Assembly (NCBI GenBank): GCA_033439685.1
Contig: JAUEDM010000004.1
Coordinates: 4,526,001 to 4,590,000, forward strand
Direction of reading: 5' to 3'
Source of the DNA: Apodospora peruviana
Lineage: Eukaryota; Ascomycota; Sordariomycetes; Sordariales; Lasiosphaeriaceae
DNA length: 64,000 bases
In this document: in pieces, positions 33,520 to 45,711 of the stretch
Layout of the letters: every line of letters starts with the position of its first letter
How positions within the stretch are numbered: position 1 is the first letter of the stretch
Notes under the pieces: model-generated
Seen by the model: only the letters and a program-made list of their open reading frames with translations
What the model was told of the DNA's origin: nothing
Databases searched by the model: none
Position numbers and translations under genes: made by a program

Positions 33520-34280
33520 TCAGCACGACCTCCATTGCAATGCCACCCGCACCGTGAGCTTGCTGCTGATCCGATCGACCTAGATAACAGTTTGTCAGCT
33601 TAGGACTATCATGAAAGTCCGCATAACAGACAACAAACATACCGCGATAAGAGCCCTCTTCTCCGGAGGTGAAATCCAACATTGCGTGTTCATGTTCATG
33701 ATGGCCGTACCACCGCCGCAGGCCGACCATATCTGGGCATCTGCTCGAGACGAGAGCGAGAATGGGCCTTCACCCCCTTGCAGGGTGAGGTCGTAGCTGG
33801 CTTCGCCCCTTTGGCCCGTGAAGTCGACCGTGTTGGAGCAGTGGCCTTGGACACCCGACGGGATGATGGCGTATCCTCGCATGTCTGTGCTTAGAGTGGT
33901 GAACCTGTTTGTTGCACAACGTCAGGACCACTTGTGCTTTGTGAGAGAATAAACAGGGGATAGGGAACAAAAACATACTGATACCCCTCGTCATACTGCA
34001 AGTTCAACGTCAGTTTGCAATTCTTGCGCCAATCCGCCGCTTGCGTGTTTGGGCCGCTCTCAACGACATATTCGGATAGCCTAATGTCGAAGATTGTGTT
34101 GGACGAGTCGGCTTTTACTTCGGCGCTGCCGTAGGGACACCCCGAGCCCAGGACCGAAGCGCCGATGACCCGGAGGCTCTTGGGTGCTGCTGCTGCTCTT
34201 GTAACTGGAACCAGCTGCGACGGCGCAGCCAGCACCACCAGGGGAGTGCAAAGAAGAATGGAGGAGATGGTAAGTTTCAT
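33520..34280 (-). CDS. Secreted DUF4360-family protein
   Basis: Three exons, 33979-34280, 33643-33904 and 33520-33579, with introns of 74 and 63 nt; 207 aa. Residues 1-18 (MKLTISSILLCTPLVVLA) form a signal peptide. The family pattern is clear: VLGSGCPYGSAEV, ADWRKNCKLTLNLQYDEGYQ, FTTLSTDMRGYAIIPSGVQG, QIWSACGGGTAIMNMNTQCW and the C-terminus KLTVRVALQWRSC. Six cysteines are conserved in position. DUF4360 proteins are secreted and of unknown function. It is intact although it sits between a transposon and dead genes. Confidence 0.88.
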
Positions 34281-35480
34281 GTTTGAAGCTTGGTGGAAGG
34301 GATAGGAATTTCTTGTTGAGTTGAGGAATCAAAGAGGCAAGCAAGATCCCCTGCTGCTAGAGTCTTGACATGTATAAATAATCAAGTTCAGATAGGTAGC
34401 TTCCAGCAGAGAACTTTTTCATGATATTGAAGCACAACGTTGGTATTCTTAGGTGGCAAGGACTTGTGTCGTGTTATTGGCAACTTATGGCGGACCTCTA
34501 ACGCCGAAAGTATGTTGCACCGTCAATATACACTGCAGTAGATTTGAACCTACCAGGCCTGTCCTTTTGGGCAGTATGGCACGTCACACTTGCAAATGCG
34601 ACAGAGAGTGTGGTATGGCCTATAAAAGCGCATGTGCAATGCAACCTCACTCCATCGCCCCGATGATCCAGGCCACTTCGATGGTGGCGTTGAGGGCAGC
34701 CAGTGCTGGGACAGGTGTTCTGGAACATTTACACTCCCAGTCCATTTCCACGTATATTTTAGTGTCTTCTTGCCACTGGCGACTAGAAGGTTGTTATCTT
34801 CAGTAGCCAATTTCTTTCAAAGCCTAGAGTCCATTCTGAACCTAGAGTTGTACGACTACACATATTTCCTTCCGTCCAACCAGTTATTGTGCACGATAGC
34901 ATTGCAATACTCTCCGTCGTCGGGAACAGACGTCTGTGAATGGCAGCTGCATGTGCTGGGCCGACATCTAACGAAACGTCGCTCTTGAGCCTCTTGGTGT
35001 TTTGGTATGGAAGGGTTGATTTTAAGGACAAATTGCGGTACAGTTGAACCACCTAAAAATAGCCTTATCAAATCTTTGGGCCTTGGCCCTCATATAGGAA
35101 ACTCATTTACATTGCTCCTTACCTGGGAACTCTGACATACTTGCATGTAAGCGGTCTAGAATCATCATCCAGGTCAAGGGCCATCACAGGCCCTATATGG
35201 AAATGGGCAATTTGCAGAGACACGATGAACCTGCACGGTGAAATTATGCAAGACCCAGCTTGTTAATATCGAAAGTCCCTAGATTTCCAAATTGGGCACT
35301 GGGACTTGTTGACTGTCACCTGGCAAGCTGCACTAGACGTTTTGTCGGTATTACCCGAGTACTACGCTACGAGAAAAAGAAAACCGGGATGAAACCATAA
35401 TGTAATAAACTCAACTCCCTAAAAAAAAAAAAAAAAAATGGGGGACAAGTCCTCATCTTCGTCGTTTACACCTCGTTATA
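34281..35480. other. Intergenic, nothing recognised
   Basis: 1.2 kb with short open frames on both strands that show no family features. An A18 run lies at 35421-35438. Confidence 0.4.
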
Positions 35481-37154
35481 TTAGTCATCAACAGCCGAAA
35501 TCTTGAACCCCCCAGGACAGATACTCTGAAAGACGCCAGCAGGATCATATCTGTTTGCAACCTCGTGCATAAAGCGCACATTGTCCGGTCCATAGCTCTG
35601 TAGAACTTTCTGGTCAGGGTCGGCGTAGTTGGCGGGGATCCGCGGTAACAGTCCCTCCTCAGACTCGGCGAAGTCTCGCAGGTCCTCATAACACTTGCAC
35701 ACATGCGGGTAGGCCCACTTCTCGAGATCGGGGGTTGGAACCATGACATGGCCGGACCACAGGATGCCGTCTCGGTCTTGGGACTCGTTGCCCAGGACGT
35801 TCTTGGGTCGGTGGGTGGTGTCGTTGTCGAGTGGTGCCGAACGCCGACAAGGTAACGGCTGAAAACAAACACTGGGAAATAAAGGAGCCCTCGGTGATGT
35901 GCGCCTCCAACTTGGCGACGAGTTCGGCATGCAGTGCGACAGCCTGGAACATGATGAATGCCGAGTTGTGGAACGTGAGGGTGAACCACATGCAACTAAT
36001 TACTCGTTAGGACCAAGACGTGACGGCATATAATTATGTCTGCGACATTGACCATCCTTTTAGGGGTTAATAAGACTCACTGGTATCCCGGTCTCTGCTT
36101 GGTAGAAGCCATGACCTCGAGCAGGGTCGTCTCCTTCTTGCACAAGTCCAACACGGTCGGAAACGACAACCACTCTTCCAAAATCGGGGGATTCTCCACG
36201 CCGGCCAGATTTGCACAAAGCGAGGCGACGACCACAGGCTTCTTTTGTCCCGGCTCGAGATTAGCGACCATGCAGATGAGCGCGGTATCCGGGTCCCGGG
36301 CTATGTTGTTTGTGATATCGACAAAGGACCTGGCCACCTCCCCGATCACCACGTCGGCGGTCGAAAACACGCGACCTCCGCCCCATACTGGTCCGCACAA
36401 CGGGATGGTGCGCATCGTGATGCTCGTGACGACGACCAAAGTTGCTGCCGCCCCCTCTGAGCGCGACGAGCAGATCTTGGTGCTCATCGCCGCCTTCTTC
36501 GGCCAAGACGATGTCGCCGTTGGCAAGCACCACCTCGAACCGAATCACTTGGTCGCACGTCAGTCCAAATCTGCCACTGAAAGAAGTTGTTGCCCCCGCT
36601 GAGCACGAGCCCGCCGACGCCGACACTTGCTTCGCGCCCGCCGCCTACCGTCCTGCCGTAGTTCTCGAGGTACCCATAGACCTATAACAGGGAATTAGTG
36701 TTTTTGTGCCTCACGGGTGGTAGCCCTTTGTTATGTGGGGATTTATTTGGGGAAACAAACAAACCTCGCCCCAACGCGCACCAGTTCCAATCGAAACCGT
36801 GTCTTCCTCCTCGTGGTACTCGATAGAGTTGAGGAGGTCAAGCAAGGTCAACGGTCACACCGTCTTCTATGTTGTTGTTCGGCCAGAAACTGCAGCCATC
36901 GGAACGTACGGCGAACTTAGTACGCCTGTCAGCGGCAAGCATTTTCACGGCTCTGGCGACCTCGTCTGCAGACTGTGGCTGCACGATGCACGCCGGTCTG
37001 AGTTTGGCGGCGCCGTTGCTGTAGTAGGGACCCATTCCGCAGCGCGTAATTTGGGTCGTTTGGGCAGGAGCATGCGATGTTGAAGACCGGCTGCGATGAG
37101 AAGACTCTCAACGACTCTGCCGTGATCTGGGCTGGTGGACTCGGTGTTTGTCAT
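35481..37154 (-). pseudogene. BBE-like FAD-linked oxidase, decayed
   Basis: Fragments of a berberine-bridge-enzyme-like oxidase in family order, spread over all three frames: IACSCPNDPNYA, YYSNGAAKLRPACIVQPQSA, KFAVRSDGCSFWPNNNIEDG, LNSIEYHEEEDTVSIGTGAR, GRTVGGGREASVGVGGLVLS, GRFGLTCDQVIRFEVVLANG, VVTSITMRTIPLCGPVWGGG and YDPAGVFQSICPGGFKISAV. At least five frame changes cannot be explained by introns. Two plausible introns remain: one before VYGYLENYG, one after QRPGYQ. The covalent-FAD His of the RSGGHS motif is Cys here (RSDGCS). The gene is dead. Its former role was probably oxidative tailoring. Confidence 0.85.
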
Positions 37155-37776
37155 TGTTGCTTTTGGTCACTTTGGACTGAGCTAAGGTAGTAGTTACTTA
37201 TGGGGGACGGTTTGTCTCTTTGATATCAGATGGGAATTCCCTTCGATGAGGAGTAGCGCAGGAAGGTTGATGTGATAAGGGACGAGAGCCTGAATATATA
37301 CAAGTAGTTCAAGGAGAGAAGGGGCAGGAGGGAGGGAACCCGTCCAAGGAGACATGTGTTGATACCCCAATTTGAGATGGTGGCAAGGCATCTGATAGAG
37401 AAAGTGGTTGGCACTTTGTGTTCACAGGACAGGCCCTGCCAACCTCACCACATAAACATGATTGCGAGGTTTTCGATGTAGTCGCCGCATGCAAAGTAAC
37501 CTAGGGTCGTTCGAATCAATGGTCGAGTAAACCACAGGTTTAAACTTCAACTTGCCAATGGACTCCCCGAGGACCTTAGATTCGACACTGGTAAGGTCCT
37601 TGAGTTCAATGTTGGTAGCTCAGGTGGTAGTGACAGAGGAGAGCCCGAAGAGTGATGAGAAAAAAAAAAGACTTTGAAGATACTATCTGAAGTACCCACT
37701 TTAAAAGGGGGTACCCGTCCAAGTTAAGGAGAAATGACAAGTTCAAGCGTGGGTTTGAGACCAAGTGACTACAAAA
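37155..37776. other. Intergenic, nothing recognised
   Basis: Spacer between the dead oxidase and the GMC fragment. AAGGTCCTTGAG and related words recur near 37560-37605, but no gene is seen. Confidence 0.35.
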
Positions 37777-38800
37777 TCAACAGCAGCCTAGCAGGTGGTC
37801 AACTACAAAGTCATTCAGTTTTTCTTCATTCCTAGCAGCCTGACCAGAGACTCTCTTTGATAAGACTTGGCGCCCATCTCGGGCCACTCCGTAGACAACA
37901 GCCTGAGTATTCGCCCTGGCCGAGATAGGGAGAACACTTGCGTCGCACACCCTCAGGTTCAAGGTGCCGTAGACGCGCAGCTCGGGATCCACAACGCCAC
38001 CAAGCTTCTTGGGCATCATGGAGCAGGTGCCGGTGTAGTGATGGGAGCCCTTTGCCGTCTTGCGGAGGTATTCTCTGACAGCGCCAAGGTCGGCAAACCG
38101 TGGGTTCGGCCGTGGCTTCAGAAATTTGGCAATGGGCTCGGCTTGGCTGATGGAGTGCTCGATGAACCAGATGTGCCGTGCGAGGACCTCGATGTCGAGA
38201 GGGTGAGAAAGGTACCGCGGGTTGATGGTCAGATCTTGTTCGCTTGCGTTTCCGCCCGCTTTGACTTTCACGATGTGCACGGAACCGCTCGAAAGCGGGT
38301 GGGACAGCATGGCAGTTATGGTGGCAGTTATGGTGGCAGTTATGGTGGCAGTTATGGTGGCAGTTATGGTGGCAGTTATGGTGGCAGCTATGGTGATGTG
38401 CTTGCCGGGCGCGCGGAAGCCCGGATTAGCCCGATCTTCAAACTCGGTGTAGGCAGGGCCGAAGAAATAGTTGGCTGACGCCTCTGTGGGGGACAAGAGG
38501 ATGGATTTGACAAAACCTGCATGAGCAGCTGCAAATTCAGGAGTTGTTGTCGATGCACCGGAAGCCGGAAACTTCCAGTGTAGATGCTCTTGGAGGAGCT
38601 CACTGACCTCCTTTTTCCCTTGCTCGGTCTGGATTCCCGGAAACGGAAGCTGGGCAGAAGCAACAATTCTGCGCTTCTCGCCCATCAGGTGTTTGTAATC
38701 CTGTTGGGTTGCAACGTCTCCTCCGGTCCGTACGTTCCCCTGACACAGGGCCCAACCCGGGATTGCATATGCCCCCAAAGGGCTACGTATGTTGAAAATC
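37777..38800 (-). pseudogene. GMC oxidoreductase, N-terminal half missing
   Basis: An open frame of 333 codons covers only the C-terminal half of a glucose-methanol-choline oxidoreductase. Visible features are PGFRAPGKHITI, HPLSSGSVHIVKVKAGGNAS, INPRYLSHPLDIEVLARHIW, the catalytic-His region GSHHYTGTCSMMPKKLGGVV, DPELRVYGTLNLRVCDASVL and ARANTQAVVYGVARDG. The FAD-binding GxGxxG Rossmann part is absent. The sequence upstream switches within about 60 bases to a P450 fragment, so a deletion joined the two genes. A 12-bp minisatellite expands one segment to a run of TITA units. Confidence 0.85.
38311..38394. repeat. 12-bp minisatellite, 7 copies
   Basis: Unit GGCAGTTATGGT repeated seven times without interruption; the last copy has one change (GGCAGCTATGGT). 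The length keeps the GMC reading frame. Confidence 0.97.
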
Positions 38801-38844
38801 GATTATGCCAGGAAGTATTCGGAGTATCCAGCATGTCCCGGGTT

Positions 38845-40291
38845 AATGTTCATATTAGAATGTGCAAACACGACGCAAAGGGGTCGTCCGTCTTACGTCT
38901 TGGTATCGTGTATAGCGGAGTCACGACAGTGGTATGCGGTGGGATATAGATGCCATCTCGCACCATCACGCCATTTCCCGTCGTCTTTCGGAGTCCCCCA
39001 GTGAGAATATTGGTATGAAGTCGCACAGCCTCGTGGAAAACGGCATCGAGATGGGGTACCTCGACTAGCGCGTTGTTATCGAGCACAGAAACGTCCTTTG
39101 ATTCGTGACGCAGATTTCTTATCTGCTCGGGATGCATCGCTAGCTCGTGGAAGACGCCCGCGAGAGACTGGGCCGTGGGCTCACTGGATGAATGAATAGT
39201 GATAATTAGTCAAATGCAGTTGGATTTGGCCCAAGCGAGCCATTTTCCCCAGGGCAAGGTACATGTACGGGAAATGAACAAATGAAAATGAAAAGAAAAA
39301 CTAACCTCCCCGCCAGTATTGCGAGCAAACTGTCTCCCTTCAGCCACCTGCGAAGTTCCTCCCGCGAGGTCGAATTCGTCTTCTCCATGAGGTACGAGAC
39401 AAGGTCCTTCTCACCGACCTTTTGGGAGAGTCTCTCTTGTATCTGACCATGCGCCCAGTCGATGGAGTCGTTCCAGTCCTTGATCCACAAGATCTTGGGA
39501 AGCAGCTTGAGGCTGACCTGAAGCAGCCGTGGGGTCGGTGTGAAGGGTCCCAGAAGTGATCTGGCTCTCCTTGCCTTGACAACAACGTGGCGCCATCCTT
39601 CGTCTTAAAGCAAGTTGAGAGACTTGCTAAGAGTGAAGCCTGTCATGATAACAAAGGTGAACCAAAGAAAGAATTCGGTGACATTGACTATGCTTCTAGA
39701 AGTGGCTTCAATACCAAGCTGTTGGTCCAGCCTGTCGACATGTCTCAGGACCTTTTGTTCGTGGGTTTTCAGCGCTGATTATAATCCAATGCCGGTCAGC
39801 AGGTAGTAACACTCATCGATGAGTGAAAAGTGCTGCTGAGAATTTATTACCTTGCGGAGAGAAACCCAAATTCCAGTCCCTTCGGCGCTTGGTATGAAGG
39901 GTTTTGTCACGAGCTGCGAAGAGGGCAAGCTCGGGCCATAGCAAATCGTAGAACTCCCCCTTGATGCACTCAGATTGGCGACCGCCAACCGCCACCAGGA
40001 CCTCAGGGACAAAAACTGTAACTTCAGCAGGCCCTGCAAGGGAGAAGAGAGTCAATTTGGATTGGTGTGTTGGGTAGAAGCTCGGTGCTACGAACCTGTC
40101 CGAACCACCTCGTCATACTTCAAATGCAGTTTGTGGAGGTAAGTATGGTTCTTGGAGTCCCTGATCTTCCAAACATGTGGGAGCTTGCTAAATCGCGCCC
40201 AGAATGGTCCAGGGAATCCGGCTCTGTTCAGACGGTGGAAGACGGCGCGATAGGTGAGGATGCTGCCCGAGAGGCCGACAAGATGGCTTAG
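38845..40291 (-). pseudogene. Cytochrome P450, heme-binding end deleted
   Basis: Read leftward: AVFHRLNRAGFPGPFWARFS, HLKYDEVVRTGPAEVTVFVP (across a likely intron 40037-40096), KTLHTKRRRDWNLGFSPQAL (across a second), EFFLWFTFVIMTGFTLSKSL, then an in-frame TAA just after NLL near 39602. The same frame continues as LLGPFTPTPRLLQVSLKLLP, ELRRWLKGDSLLAILAG, then HPEQIRNLRHE, HLDAVFHEAVRLHTN (ExxR of the K-helix) and YIPPHTTVVTPLYTIPR. The heme-Cys region that should follow is missing, and GMC coding sequence appears instead. One stop plus the deletion make it dead; most other splice junctions still close in phase. Confidence 0.82.
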
Positions 40292-41649
40292 AAGACTCGA
40301 GGGATGGTCCTGGGGTTTAAGCAGTTTTTTCGGCCTTGATGGTCTAGATCAGGAAGGTAGTAGGAGTCATCTGTGTCTGTGTGTGGCCAAGTATGTTGTG
40401 CAGCTGTTGTTGGGCTTGCTTGTCGCATGGAGAGTGCTGTCTAAGCAGTCGGCCCGCGACGACGCCAAGACGTGGAGGCTTTGGTGTCTGTGGCATTCGA
40501 GCTTGTATGTCGTGCGGTTGATGAGCGGATTGAAGTGACGGTTCGGGCACTATGTAATAACGGAACCTAGTCCGTGGGCCGTGCCGCAAACTCCGGCAAT
40601 CCGGCATATATGTGTATCAGATATCAACGGGATGTGGGAGGTGAGAGGGTGCGTTACACGATAGCCGTTGAGAAGGCCCTGGCGTTGATTTAGATTATAG
40701 AAGCAATGAGATTGGGTGTTTCTCAACCTTTCTTCATACGGCACAGCATGGAAAGGGACTATTTTCACTGCCGACGATGCAAGTCGGCTCGTTGATGTAT
40801 GGCTGAAGCGTGAGAAACCCTCCCAGATTTGTACCTACCTTGCCTACCCATAACAGGTACATCATTCACTCCACGGTAAATAGTATCTATCGGGTACTTT
40901 ACAAAACCCTGTAAGACTCCTTACTAAGACCTATTTTACGATCCGCTCCTAGGGCCCGAGACATCGTTTACAAGGCATCTTTCGCTTCTTGAATGAGTAT
41001 TTCCAGGATGATTACCAGGTCCCTGAGAAGTCACGAGCTAGGACCCTTATAAAGTACTCGATGGCTACTATTTACCGTGGAATGGTGTACCACTGGCGAA
41101 CTGAGCAAGACCAATCGGATGCCTACCCGGTGAACACATTGAATTCCTAGTATTTGTAATCAACCAGCGACCAGTCTGACTTTGTTGTTGGACCCTTGAG
41201 TGAGTGTGTACCCGGTACTTCCAACAACACATCCTTCGTTGGTTATTGCCCGATTAACTGCCCGATTAACCGTTACAAGTTACACAAATCCCATTTTGTT
41301 GGTCATTTATCTGCAAGTCTCAGTACCACCTACTTATCCAGGCTATTGCGGTCCAACTCAACTGTTGACATTGCGTGCTACTCCGGTCTGAATGGCCAAT
41401 CTTTCGTTGCACTGTCAAGTCAACTCTTTCGAAATCACCAACCAAGCTGACTCTATCACCATGGAGCATGTTTGACTCCGACAGGCAGCCAGAAAGACTC
41501 TCCGCAAGCTCGTCCTCCTGCCAGTTTTCGACCACAGCTGCCCATCTAGTTAATTGCGATTACATCGCTTTCGTCACATTCCTAACGATACTGGACTCAT
41601 CATTGCCAATCTTCTGAGGAGAACTCAACATCTTTTGTCGTTCAACACG
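40292..41649. other. Intergenic, nothing recognised
   Basis: Between the dead P450 and the dead MFS gene, which diverge. Probably once a shared promoter region. Short frames here have no family features. Confidence 0.35.
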
Positions 41650-43541
41650 ATGGAACAAAACAACACAGAAAAGCACGGAACCAAGACTAGAGAGGACGAA
41701 GCGACGGCATCCAATCCATCCATCTTCCAGGCACTCTCCGACAGAGATAGCAACGGCAACAGCAAACAAGCAGCTGGAGTAAGCAGCGGTGCCTTCAATG
41801 AGACTGCCAGCAAGGTCGACCGGAGGTATACGCATGACTACCGGTTCTGGTGCATCATTTTTCGCCCTCTGTGCCATGATTGCTCTGTCCTCTCTCGAGA
41901 ATACCGTCATTGTCACGTCTTTACCCGTCATAGTTGAAGAGCTGAAGATGGGGCGGAATTACGTGTGGGTGGGAAACATCTTGTTCTTGACCAACTATGT
42001 CGATACGGTTTTCGTCCCCATGATTCCAGCAGCCAAGACCCGTGGGTTAACATGCAAGCCAACACAACTAGCTCGGTCGTGCAGCCTCTCTTTGGCCAGT
42101 TGTCCAACCTGTTTGGGCGGAGACACCTTGCTCTCTTCATCGTCGCCATCTACACGCTGGGGAGCGGCATCGCCGGTGGCGCCAAGTCCTCGGCAATGCT
42201 TCCCGCCGGCCGGGCGGTGCAAGGCGCCGGCAGCGGCGGTATCAGCATGATAGAGACGCTCATCATCGCTGACCTCGTGCCCTTGCGGGACCGAGGCAAC
42301 TTCCAAGCCATCATCGCCATGACTTATGCCATTGGAATGGCGGCGGGGCCGGTTATCGGCGGCCTCATTGTGCAAAACACGACCCGGAGATGGGTTCTTT
42401 TATATCATTCTGCCCTTTGGTGGCCTCTGTCTTGGTCTGCTATGGCTGTTTCTTGCGCGTCAGATGGGATACGGAGACACATCCGTGGGACAAACTGAAG
42501 CGCGTTGACGTGGCGGGTAACTCGCTGATAGTGGCCTTCGTCAGTATCCGTGCTCCTGGTGCTGACCTGGGCCGGGGCGTACTATTCGTGGTCTTCACCG
42601 AGGGTGTTCGCGCCGCTCATCCTCGGTTTGCTTGGTCTTTTCGGCCTGTTCTGGTTGGAAAGCTTATCTGCCATCGTTGAACCGGTCATGCCGCTGCGTC
42701 TCTTTGCAACTCGGACTTCCATTGTTATATATGTCAAACACGTTCCTGGTGTCGACTCTTAGCTTCTGGCTCTTCTTTTGGCTTCCCATCTACTTCCAGT
42801 CGGGTCCAGCTATCCTATCCAGCCCAGTTCGTTACGGGGTCCAGATCTTGCCAATTGCTCTTATTGCGGTCCCCGGAGCAGCAGCCGGTGCCGTTTTCCT
42901 CTTAAAATATGGCAAATACAAGATGCTTCCATATCGTCGGCTTCGCCTTTCTGGCCGCGGGGTTTGGCTCGCTATCAGTGCTGGACCGCAACTCGAGCAC
43001 GGCAGAATGGGTCTGTCTTCAGATCCTGCCCTCTGTCGGTGCTGGAATAGTTCTCGACACCCTGCTCCCGGCCTTCCAAGCGGGAGTGGATGAGTCCGAT
43101 GCGGCGGCGGCGACTGCCAGCTGGACCTTCATCCGCAGCTTCGGTAATATTTGGGGTGTGGCAATTCCTGCTGCCATCTTCAATACCTACACGGACCAGC
43201 ACGCAAGCGAGATATTAGTCGACGCGACTGCCCGAGAGCGTCTGCAAAAGGGCGATTCGTATACCTGGGCCACCAAAGCATTCATTGAAGGATTTCCGGA
43301 GCCGTCGAGGACTCAGACCAGTGATGTGTTTTCCGGAGCGCTGAGTCGCATATTTCTTGCTGCGAGCGCCGTTGCAGGCCTTGCCTTTCTCTTGAGCTTC
43401 ATTGAGCGGGAGGTGCATTTACGGACGGAGCTGGAAACCGAGTTTGGACTTGAAGAGAAGAAAGCGAAGACGGTTTTAAAAGACTCTATCACTTTCAATG
43501 TTCATTTCGCCAAGAGTCCGAATTGCGTGGATGGTATTTAG
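41650..43541 (+). pseudogene. MFS drug-transporter (DHA2-like, 14-helix type), decayed
   Basis: The ATG at 41650 begins a polar tail followed by helices that keep changing frame: SFFALCAMIALSSLENTVIV, VVQPLFGQLSNLFGRRHLAL, AGRAVQGAGSGGISMIETLI, AIGMAAGPVIGGLIVQNT, FFYIILPFGGLCLGLLWLFL, LKRVDVAGNSLIVAFVS, LVLTWAGAYYSWSSPRVFAP, FWLFFWLPIYFQSGPAILSS and GIVLDTLLPAFQAGVDESDA, ending NCVDGI. At least five shifts are seen, for example in the T-run near 41868 and an extra G near 42393; one near 42010-42065 might instead be an intron. The helix order and motif C (AAGPVIGG) identify the family. Confidence 0.85.
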
Positions 43542-45711
43542 TTGGGTACCTACTTTTTACAAGTCATCGCGTTTGGGGGCACGTAGGGCCTTGATCCATG
43601 GATTGAATGCAGCTTCAGAACGTCGTTAAGCAAATCAAAACAGACTGCCATCTTCCAAAGTGTCTCCGACAAAAGTCCAGTTGGCGAGCAATGCACTACG
43701 GCTGGGGGATCTCCATGCATGGGTTTGGTTGATTGTGTCTCCTACTAACACGAGAGGTTTATCACCTCACAAAACAGGCTATCTGCCAGGCTCCTTACTA
43801 GCAGTATAGTGTCGACCTTATCATTTACAGCCTACACCTGTATCTTGGATGTCTACAAAGAAAAGGAAATTGGCTCACGTGTGGCTTTGTTCCAGAATGA
43901 AGCTATTGTTTTGGTTACCCCCTTCTCAGCGATCCTGATCCGGCTGGGCTTGGCTTTAGCTCCGACTTTCTCCCATAGCTTTCTAGAAAGTACCTTGAAC
44001 ATGCAGGGCTGAGACGTTGACCGGTCGAGACCATTCGGTTACCGGTGACGGAAATCCGGCTTCAGTTCTTTGTCAGCAGCGCCAGCATTGTTGAGAGCTT
44101 GGTTCTAGAGCTCGGGCAGATGTGCCGGATCGTCACGTCTGCCAAGTCTCTTAAATACACCGGAAACCATCGTTGTCAAATTAGACCTTACGCAGAGTGC
44201 AACCATTACTATATATCTATCCTCGTCGTTGAAGTTGATATAAGCAACAGATCCCAGATCGTTGACCTCGGTTAGCGGAAGCGACCCATTTTCTGTTTTT
44301 CCTCGGCTGTGTCCCAGGCAACAGGGTAACTGCCAGGCCTTGATGCTCGCTTGGAAAGATTGTTCGGATTCTGCTGCCAGATAATTGCTGTGGTTTACAG
44401 CGTGAGCCGGAACCGGATGATTTGTGTTTCCCTTCGCCTGATCCCGGTTGCCAATTCGTGGAATTCATCTCAACTTCCTTCCCATAGCAGTATCTCTTCT
44501 ATAGCCCGTCCAATCAGCTTCACCACTCGGCAACAAGCCGATGGTTCCACAGAAAACTCAGGTCCTAATTTTATCCGCTCTTCCCCAGACTTCATGACGA
44601 AGCTCAATTTGCATGTTCCCCATATCTCTTAGGCAATCCGCCATGACAGCCCGCCAGGCATGATTGCTCGGCTTGCTTCCAGCAACACCGACAACAATAT
44701 GTGTTGTGCTCTTGAGCATCATGTCCCGGCTTCGGGCTCGACCAGACCTCGAGTCAGTCGGACTCCCGAATCCCACACTGGCAGTCAGTCGACACCTATT
44801 TTGCCGCGTAAGGTCCCATTCGAACGAAGGATATGTGGTGTCCACAATATCTGTCAAATGCGACCTCGATACCCTGACCGACCGAGTGAAATTCTCCTTC
44901 GAGATTGTACCTGGCATATAAAATGGTTGCAAGCAATGACGCGTACTGCTTGGCGCCTGCATGTCTAGCAGCTCTTATATGCGGACAAGTAAGCGTTTTG
45001 TTTTTGCCAATCCTTGCAAAGTTGCCGCGATCCGCGCCTGTACCCCAGATTCTGAGTATCGGCCGCATGCTGCTCTTTCCGTTCGGCAAATTCCAGACAC
45101 ATGAGTGGGTTATATTGACGATCATACATAACATCCATTATAATATCGGTGCACAAGCCGAAAGATGGGCTCACCCCGCTGGCTAAACTCACCTTTTTTC
45201 ACCATATATCGGCGGCCGGCTTGGTACGCCAACCGGGTGATAGCATGGCAATAACAGAGAAAAGAGAAACAATTACCAGGTCCAGTTTGCCAAGACCGCA
45301 GACAATTTTTTTCTTCTGTTCCCTTTCGTCTGAAAGTAGTAGGCGAGGCAGTAAGTAGAGACGAGCTGAATTTAAAAAAAAACAGGCACGGTCTGGATTC
45401 AGTGATCTACCCCATAGGCTGCGGCGGCAGGCGAGCTTTCCATCCCGGGAACCAAGGAACGTTGCGTTAATTTGGCGACGTTATTATATTGAGACGGCAA
45501 TTATGCCTGGGACGGATTCTAGACTTTCATTACGTATTCACCTCGTCTAACACCAATATCTGGGTGGACTACTGCCACGGTGGCGGCAATTATATAAGGA
45601 AGCTGTCGTTCCGAGATATCGTCGGTCTTAAGTCCAAGTTTTAAACTCAAGGCTTCCCTGGTTCTCTGTCGAAGTGCCGCACGCAGAATTCTTAACCACG
45701 CAGCCTTCAAG
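43542..45711. other. Intergenic, nothing recognised
   Basis: 2.2 kb without a recognisable gene. The longest frames (44558-44962 and 44796-45134, minus) overlap each other and lack family features. TATATAA at 45591-45597 lies about 115 bp before the next ATG. Confidence 0.4.
45591..45597 (+). promoter_or_regulatory. TATA box of the cysteine-module protein gene
   Basis: TATATAA in CAATTATATAAGG, 115 bp upstream of the ATG at 45712. Confidence 0.4.

Noticed and set aside
34530..34575. GGTTCAAAT on the minus strand, possible tRNA T-arm
   Set aside because: The stem has a mismatch in the middle and there is no matching acceptor stem.
44558..45186. Overlapping frames on both strands near 44.6-45.2 kb
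   Set aside because: Composition is not protein-like, the frames overlap each other, and no family or splice structure is visible.
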